A stretch of 9,835 bases of DNA from Sphingomonadales bacterium (GTDB taxonomy: Bacteria; Pseudomonadota; Alphaproteobacteria; Sphingomonadales; Sphingomonadaceae): assembly GCA_025360285.1 (NCBI GenBank), contig JANYCM010000323.1, forward strand, positions 1-9,835, written 5' to 3'. The notes beneath the pieces were generated by a model. That model was given only the letters and a program-made list of their open reading frames with translations. It made no database searches and was not told where the DNA came from. Made by a program: the position numbers and the translations under genes. Below, in pieces: positions 5,608 to 9,835 of the stretch (position 1 is its first letter; the number at the start of each line of letters is the position of its first letter).

Positions 5608-6852
5608 ATGATCCGCCTTGCCCTCCTGCTCCTCGCTGCTCCCGCCGCTGCCGCACCGCTCGCCGATATCGTTGCCGGGCGGACAACGGCGACGCCGGGG
5701 ATTGCCGGCCTGGCGGTGGTGGTGGCCGACCGGCAGGGGGTGGTGCGCGCCGAAGGCTTTGGCGAGGCGGTGATCGGCGGGCGGGCGATGACGGTGGATA
5801 CGCCGGCGCGTGTGGCGTCGATTTCCAAGGCGGTGGTGGCGATTGCCGTGCTGCGGCTGGTGGAGCAGGGCAAGCTAAGTCTGGACGCCGATGTGTCGGG
5901 CTGGCTGGGCTGGCGGCTGCGCAACCCGGCGTTTCCGGAGGTGCCGGTGACGTTGCGGCAATTGCTGTCGCACACAGCCGGGATTGATGATGGCGCGGGC
6001 TATCGTCTGCCGCTGGGCAAGTCTTTGCGGGCCGAATTGCCGGCGCATTGGTCGACGGCGGCGCCGGGGACGCGGTTTTCCTATGCCAATCTCAATTACG
6101 GCATCATCGCGACGGTGATGGAGGCCGCAACGCGGGAGCGGTTTGACCGGTTGATGACGCGGCTGGTGCTGGCGCCGCTGCATCTCGATGCCGGCTATAA
6201 TTGGAGCGGGGCGAGCGACGCCGCGGTGGCGGCGGCGGCGGTACTGTATCGCAAGGGGCGCGACGAGACGGCGATCGATCCGGCGGGGCCGTGGACGGCG
6301 CAGGTGGATGATCTTCACGGCCAGCGCCCCGGCTGCCCGGTGGCGACGGAGGGGGGCAGTTGCGAAATCGACCGCTATACGCCCGGCAGCAACGGCACCT
6401 TGTTCAGCCCGCAAGGCGGCCTGCGGATTTCGGCGCGACAGCTGGCGGTGATTGGCCGGATGCTGCTGAACGGCGGTGCGGTGGATGGGGTGCGTGTTTT
6501 GCAGCCGGCGTCGGTGCGCACGCTGATGATGCCGGTGTGGCGGGACGGGCAGGGCGTTATGGGGGACAATTACAAGGGCGAGATGCTTTGTTATGGCCCT
6601 GGCCTGCAATGCCTGTCCGGCGTGGCGGGGGCGAGCGACCAGCCGGTGGCCGGCGCGCGCTGGTGGGGGCATCTGGGGGAGGCCTATGGCTTGCTCGGCG
6701 GGTTGTGGGTGGACCGGGCGCACGGCCGGGTATTGGTCTATCTGATCACCGGCACGGCCGATGATCCGGCCAGGGCACCGCATCGATCGGCATTTTTCGG
6801 CGTGGAGGAAGCCGTGTTGCAGGAACTGGCGGCGACCCCGGCAAGGCGCTAA
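5608..6852 (+). CDS. Secreted serine hydrolase, beta-lactamase/penicillin-binding fold (class C-like)
   Basis: A 414-residue exported hydrolase of the beta-lactamase (class C/esterase EstB/DD-peptidase) family. Residues 1-16 are a signal peptide ending in APAAAA. Catalytic motifs are SISK (S71 nucleophile, K74), YAN (Y159, N161) and GHLG (H355-L-G357) in place of the KTG box. LLSHTAGI at 119-126 is the usual block after SxxK. Two cysteine pairs are seen, GCPVATEGGSC and LCYGPGLQC, which could form disulphides in the periplasm. The substrate (peptidoglycan peptide, ester or beta-lactam) cannot be told from sequence; resistance should not be assumed. ATG 5608 follows AGGG by 7 bases; GTG 5605 directly before it is a near-equal alternative. 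It is the first gene of a plus-strand run, 28 bases before the VOC gene. Confidence 0.88.
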   Translation: MIRLALLLLAAPAAAAPLADIVAGRTTATPGIAGLAVVVADRQGVVRAEGFGEAVIGGRAMTVDTPARVASISKAVVAIAVLRLVEQGKLSLDADVSGWLGWRLRNPAFPEVPVTLRQLLSHTAGIDDGAGYRLPLGKSLRAELPAHWSTAAPGTRFSYANLNYGIIATVMEAATRERFDRLMTRLVLAPLHLDAGYNWSGASDAAVAAAAVLYRKGRDETAIDPAGPWTAQVDDLHGQRPGCPVATEGGSCEIDRYTPGSNGTLFSPQGGLRISARQLAVIGRMLLNGGAVDGVRVLQPASVRTLMMPVWRDGQGVMGDNYKGEMLCYGPGLQCLSGVAGASDQPVAGARWWGHLGEAYGLLGGLWVDRAHGRVLVYLITGTADDPARAPHRSAFFGVEEAVLQELAATPARR

Positions 6853-6880
6853 CAGGGATCAAACAAGGGGAGGACGCCAC

Positions 6881-7270
6881 ATGATTGGCTATACGATGTA
6901 CGGAACCAATGACCTGCCGGGGGCGCTGGCATTTTATGATGCGCTGTTCGGTGCGATCGGGGTTGGCCGGATGATGGAATTTCCGACGGGCGGTGTTGCC
7001 TATGGTGTCGGCTGGGACAAGCCGATGTTTGCCATCGGCACGCCCGAAAATGGCGCGCCGGCGACGGTGGGCAATGGCGCGATGATGGCGCTGGTACTGG
7101 ACGAACGGGCCAAGGTCGATGCGCTGCACGCCAAGGCGGTGGCGCTGGGCGGTGCATGCGGCGGCCCGCCAGGGGTGCGCGGCGAGGAAGGCGATCAGGC
7201 GTTTTACGGCGCCTATTTCCGTGATCTGGATGGCAATAAATTCTGCGCCTATCGCGTCGGCCCCGCCTGA
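6881..7270 (+). CDS. VOC-family (glyoxalase/dioxygenase-fold) protein
   Basis: A 129-residue single-copy VOC-fold protein. It starts MIGYTMYGTNDLPGALAFYD (TxDLxxALxFYdaLFG) and ends with the paired-module signature GAYFRDLDGNKFCAYRV. The middle has GWDKPMFAIGTPENG and VDALHAKAVALGG. These are strong marks of the small glyoxalase/bleomycin-resistance-like family. Members bind a divalent metal and act as isomerases, dioxygenases or thiol transferases, or only bind ligands; the reaction here is unknown. An excellent GGGGAGG ribosome binding site lies 7 bases before ATG 6881. Its stop TGA (7268-7270) overlaps the apparent CTG start of the next gene, which suggests coupled translation. Confidence 0.9.
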   Translation: MIGYTMYGTNDLPGALAFYDALFGAIGVGRMMEFPTGGVAYGVGWDKPMFAIGTPENGAPATVGNGAMMALVLDERAKVDALHAKAVALGGACGGPPGVRGEEGDQAFYGAYFRDLDGNKFCAYRVGPA

Positions 7271-7863
7271 GCAGCGATTTTGACCTGGTCGCGGCCGACG
7301 TCCGCGCGCGCGATCGGGACCGCTATCTCAGCGTCTTCTATGCGCCGGCGGACGTGCGCCCGGCGCTGATGGCGCTGTGGGGGCTTGATCTGGAACTGGC
7401 GGCGATTGTCGCCGGGACCAGCGAGGCGATGATCGGCGCGATTCGGCTGGCCTGGTGGCGGGAGGCGCTGGAAGGGCTGGATGCGGGCACGGTGCCGGCG
7501 CAGCCGCTGCTGCAATTGCTGGCGGCGCACGTGCTGCCGCGCGGGGTGACGGGGGCGGATCTGGCCGGGTTGGAGGATCGCTGGCTGGGGTTTATCGAGG
7601 GCCATGCGGGGAGTGATGACGGCCGGCTGTTCGGGCTGGCGGCGCGGCTGCTTGGCGGCGATGCGGCGCTTGGCCGGCGGCTGGGGCAGGCCTGGGCGGC
7701 GGGGACGGACTTTGCCGAACCGGTGCCGGGGGTGTTGCGGCCGCTGCTGGGGTTGCAGCGCCTGGCGGCGCGGGATGCAGCACGGGCTGGGCGGCCGCTG
7801 GAGCCGCGTGGCAGCGCCGGGCGCCAATTGCGGCTGCTGATGGCGATTGCCTTGGGGCGGTGA
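7267..7863 (+). CDS. Phytoene/squalene synthase-fold protein, NDUFAF6-like, non-catalytic
   Basis: About 198 residues. The N-terminal part (Y20 to W64) reads RYLSVFYAPADVRPALMALW, then LDLELAAIVAGTSE and IRLAWWREALEGL. This matches the start of the phytoene/squalene synthase-like group that includes NDUFAF6 (LxxLxaPxxxRxxxfALxAfxxELA...vSE..ig.mR..fW). The DxxxD metal-diphosphate motifs of true synthases are absent, so prenyl condensation is unlikely; an assembly-factor or binding role is inferred. At ~198 residues it is shorter than the usual ~280. The frame is open from 7240, but the first ATG/GTG/TTG is GTG 7354, which would remove 29 conserved residues. CTG 7267, overlapping the VOC stop as CTGA, fits best. 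CTG 7285 is a further option. No clear ribosome binding site is seen, consistent with translational coupling. Confidence 0.75.
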   Translation: MSSDFDLVAADVRARDRDRYLSVFYAPADVRPALMALWGLDLELAAIVAGTSEAMIGAIRLAWWREALEGLDAGTVPAQPLLQLLAAHVLPRGVTGADLAGLEDRWLGFIEGHAGSDDGRLFGLAARLLGGDAALGRRLGQAWAAGTDFAEPVPGVLRPLLGLQRLAARDAARAGRPLEPRGSAGRQLRLLMAIALGR

Positions 7864-7911
7864 ACGCGCCAGAACCGCGAGCGGGGTCGCGGCACGGATT
7901 GAAGGGGTGGC

Positions 7912-8379
7912 ATGATGCGGCGCGCGCTGGCGCTGGGGGTGGCGCTGTTGGCGCTGATCGCCGCCGGATTCCTGTGGACCCGCGATCGCCCGGTGGCGGT
8001 GGCGACCGAGAGCCCGCGGCCGGCCGCGGAAGCCGAGGCCGAGGGTGAGGCGCTTGATGCCGGGCCGCTCGTCGCCCCGCGCAGCGACCTGACTCCCGAA
8101 CAGCGCGAGGCCCGGCGCTTTGCGCGCTATGACAAGGACAAGGACGACCGTATCAGCCGCGACGAATATCTGGTCAACCGGCGCAAAACCTTCGCCAAGC
8201 TCGACAAGAATGGCGACGGCAAGCTGAGTTTTGACGAATATAGCGTCAAGGGCGTGGAGAAATTCGTCAAGGCCGATGTGAATGGCGATGGCGCGCTGGT
8301 CGCCGCCGAATTTGCGACCACGGCGGTAAAGCGCAAACCCAAGGTAGGATGCGCGTGCCAGCCGGCGGTGGCGGAATAA
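7912..8379 (+). CDS. Membrane-anchored or exported three-EF-hand protein
   Basis: A 155-residue calcium-binding-type protein. Residues 1-23 (MMRRALALGVALLALIAAGF...) are a membrane anchor or uncleaved signal. An Ala/Glu-rich linker (about 30-60) follows, then three EF-hands: DKDKDDRISRDE, DKNGDGKLSFDE and DVNGDGALVAAE. Each loop has acidic or Asn ligands at 1, 3 and 5 and glutamate at 12. The third has Val at position 9 and Ala at 7, so it may be weaker. The C-terminal end GCACQPAVAE has two close cysteines. It probably acts in the periplasm. ATG 7912 and ATG 7915 are adjacent; AAGGGG at 7902-7907 is 4 and 7 bases before them, so the second may be the true start. It is last of the plus-strand run and converges on trmFO with 7 bases between the stops. 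Confidence 0.88.
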   Translation: MMRRALALGVALLALIAAGFLWTRDRPVAVATESPRPAAEAEAEGEALDAGPLVAPRSDLTPEQREARRFARYDKDKDDRISRDEYLVNRRKTFAKLDKNGDGKLSFDEYSVKGVEKFVKADVNGDGALVAAEFATTAVKRKPKVGCACQPAVAE

Positions 8380-8386
8380 GCCGCGC

Positions 8387-9730
8387 TCAGGCCTGCGGCG
8401 GCGCCATCCACCCCGCCAGATCGGCACGCGCCCGGGCCACCAGCGCGGGCTTGCGCTGGTCCTTGCTGGCCGCCGGCGGCACCAGCGGCGGGAACAGCCC
8501 GAAATTGACGTTCATCGGCTGGAAGTGCTTCGCATCCGCCCCGCCGGTGATATGGCTGAGCAAGGCGCCCAGCGCCGTGGTGGCGGGTGGCGGCACCGGC
8601 ACCTGGCCCCGGCGCTCGGCAACGGCAAAACGCGCGGCAACGAGCCCGATCGCAGCGCTTTCGACATAGCCTTCGCAGCCGGTAATCTGACCGGCAAAGC
8701 GCAGCCGCGGATCGGCCTTCAGGCGCAGCACATCATCGAGCAGCACCGGCGACTTGATGAAGGTGTTGCGGTGCAGGCCGCCCAGCCGCGCGAATTCGGC
8801 TTTCTCCAGCCCCGGAATCATCCGGAACACCCGCACCTGGTCGGCGTGCTTCATCTTGGTCTGGAAGCCGACCATGTTCCACAGCGTGCCCAGCGCATTG
8901 TCCTGACGCAACTGGACAACGGCCCAGGCGCGGCGGCCGGTGGCGGGGTTGGTGAGGCCGACGGGTTTCATCGGGCCAAAGCGCGGCGTGTTGCGGCCAC
9001 GTTCGACCATCACCTCGATCGGCATGCAGCCGTCGAAATAGGGGGTGTTCGCTTCCCAATCCTTGAAGGCAGCCTTTTCGGCGGCGAGCATCGCATCGAT
9101 GAAGGCGTTGTACTGGTCCTTGTCCATCGGGCAGTTGAGGTAATCCTTGGTGTCGCCATGTTCATTGGGCCGGTCCCAGCGCGATTGTGCCCAGGCGATA
9201 TCCATATTGATCGAATCGCGGTGGATGACGGGGGCGATGGCATCGAAAAACGCCAGCTGGTCCTCGCCGGTCAGGCTGCGGATCGCCTCGGCGAGCGGCG
9301 TTGCGGTCAGCGGCCCGGTGGCGATGATGACATTGTCCCAATCGGCCGGCGGCAACCCGGCGATCAGTTCGCGGCGCACGGTGATCAGCGGCTCGGCTTC
9401 GATCGCCGCGGTGACGCGCCCGGCGAAATCATCGCGATCGACGGCGAGCGCCGACCCGGCCGGCACCCGTGCCGCATCGGCCGCCTGCATGATCAGGCTA
9501 TCGAGCGCGCGCATTTCCTGATGAATCAGCCCGACGGCGTTGTTATCGGGGTCATCGCTGCGGAAGCTGTTCGAACAGACGAGTTCGGCGAATTGATCGG
9601 TGTGATGCGCGTCGGTGCCCTGCACCCCGCGCATTTCATGGAGGATGACGGGCACGCCGGCGCGCGCCGCCTGCCAGGCCGCCTCTGAGCCGGCAAGGCC
9701 GCCGCCGATGATGTGGATGGGTTGCAACAT
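8387..9730 (-). CDS. trmFO: Methylenetetrahydrofolate-tRNA-(uracil-54-C5)-methyltransferase TrmFO
   Basis: A 447-residue FAD enzyme that makes 5-methyluridine at position 54 of tRNA, using 5,10-methylenetetrahydrofolate and NAD(P)H. The N-terminal FAD-binding motif is HIIGGGLAGSEAAWQAARAG (residues 6-25). Then come HHTDQFAELVCSNSF with C52 and YFDGCMPIEVMVERGRNTPR with C235, matching the two catalytic cysteines of characterised TrmFO. Also present are WAVVQLRQDNALGTLWNMVG and, near the end, FAGQITGCEGYVESAAIG and HFQPMNVNFGLFPPL. Length and motifs agree fully with the family, so the identity is firm. The start is ATG 9730; there is no recognisable Shine-Dalgarno before it. Confidence 0.97.
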   Translation of the reverse strand: MLQPIHIIGGGLAGSEAAWQAARAGVPVILHEMRGVQGTDAHHTDQFAELVCSNSFRSDDPDNNAVGLIHQEMRALDSLIMQAADAARVPAGSALAVDRDDFAGRVTAAIEAEPLITVRRELIAGLPPADWDNVIIATGPLTATPLAEAIRSLTGEDQLAFFDAIAPVIHRDSINMDIAWAQSRWDRPNEHGDTKDYLNCPMDKDQYNAFIDAMLAAEKAAFKDWEANTPYFDGCMPIEVMVERGRNTPRFGPMKPVGLTNPATGRRAWAVVQLRQDNALGTLWNMVGFQTKMKHADQVRVFRMIPGLEKAEFARLGGLHRNTFIKSPVLLDDVLRLKADPRLRFAGQITGCEGYVESAAIGLVAARFAVAERRGQVPVPPPATTALGALLSHITGGADAKHFQPMNVNFGLFPPLVPPAASKDQRKPALVARARADLAGWMAPPQA

Positions 9731-9835
9731 TAGGCCGTGAACTCATAAATGGCTAGGGTCGGGATCGCCCGGCGCGGCGTTCTGGCGGTTCCGGGCACGC
9801 GAAGGCGGGCGTTTACGCCCCCGGCGAGCGGGCAC
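9731..9835. other. Unresolved edge upstream of trmFO
   Basis: Two frames run off the edge: a minus-strand frame ending in TGA at 9743-9745 (an Arg/Pro-rich tail ending DPDPSHL), which would place a gene just upstream of trmFO, and a plus-strand frame from ATG 9749. Neither has a family pattern or ribosome binding site, so I call neither. A 6-bp perfect hairpin (GGGCGT-TT-ACGCCC) sits at 9807-9820. Confidence 0.4.

Noticed and set aside
5875..6783. Minus-strand open frame (302 codons) inside the serine hydrolase
   Set aside because: Antisense shadow: Arg/Pro/His-rich with no motif, while SISK, YAN and GHLG lie on the plus strand.
5608..6852. Calling the serine hydrolase a beta-lactamase resistance gene
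   Set aside because: The fold is shared by esterases and DD-peptidases and the third motif is GHLG. Nothing in the sequence shows beta-lactam hydrolysis.
7249..8427. Minus-strand open frame (392 codons) across the NDUFAF6-like and EF-hand genes
   Set aside because: The EF-hand loops and WWRE motif are on the plus strand; the reverse product is low-complexity.
8525..9688. Plus-strand open frame of 387 codons opposite trmFO
   Set aside because: trmFO on the minus strand is unmistakable from motifs across its whole length; the opposite frame has no family pattern.

Overview
The window looks like chromosomal DNA of a sphingomonad-like alphaproteobacterium. The reasons are high GC with strong GC bias in third codon positions; a PEP-CTERM protein whose sorting tail has the proline-glutamate-proline then tryptophan form common in that group; a folate-dependent TrmFO; a GreA/GreB-family protein starting MSVAFTRES; and a short NDUFAF6-like relative of phytoene/squalene synthases. 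These are family impressions, not database results. I see no tRNA, rRNA, CRISPR array, insertion sequence or phage gene.

Layout. 1-700 (minus) is the N-terminal third of uvrB, running off the left edge. 883-1608 (minus) is a seven-helix cytochrome b561-type protein whose ribosome binding site lies inside a perfect inverted repeat. 1673-1852 and 1882-2148 (plus) are two small genes: a 59-residue helix-turn-helix-like protein and an 88-residue protein of unknown function with codon use unlike its surroundings. 2149-2595 is non-coding and full of palindromic repeats. 2596-3126 (minus) is a PEP-CTERM secreted protein with a likely sigma-70-type promoter in an AT-rich stretch. 3127-3519 is non-coding and carries a second copy of a 49-base repeat that also lies on the other side of the PEP-CTERM gene. 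3520-5028 (plus) is a Tat-exported D-aminoacylase-like amidohydrolase, convergent with the GreA/GreB-family gene at 5083-5562 (minus) across a nested hairpin.

5608-8379 (plus) is a compact co-directional run, probably one operon: a secreted beta-lactamase-fold serine hydrolase, a small VOC/glyoxalase-like protein, the NDUFAF6-like protein (which appears to start at CTG, overlapping the previous stop codon), and a membrane-anchored three-EF-hand protein. It meets trmFO (8387-9730, minus) tail to tail with seven bases between the stops. The last ~100 bases hold only an unresolved gene edge.

Working together. uvrB (excision repair), the Gre-family protein (transcription) and trmFO (tRNA modification) are housekeeping genes. 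The amidohydrolase and serine hydrolase are both predicted to be exported and could act on D-amino-acid or peptidoglycan-like substrates, but that link is inference. I do not see a clear new defence, mobile or biosynthetic system. The most interesting points are the repeat structure around the PEP-CTERM gene, the hidden ribosome binding site of the b561 gene, the non-standard start and missing catalytic motifs of the NDUFAF6-like gene, and the glutamate replacing the expected metal-ligand cysteine in the amidohydrolase.
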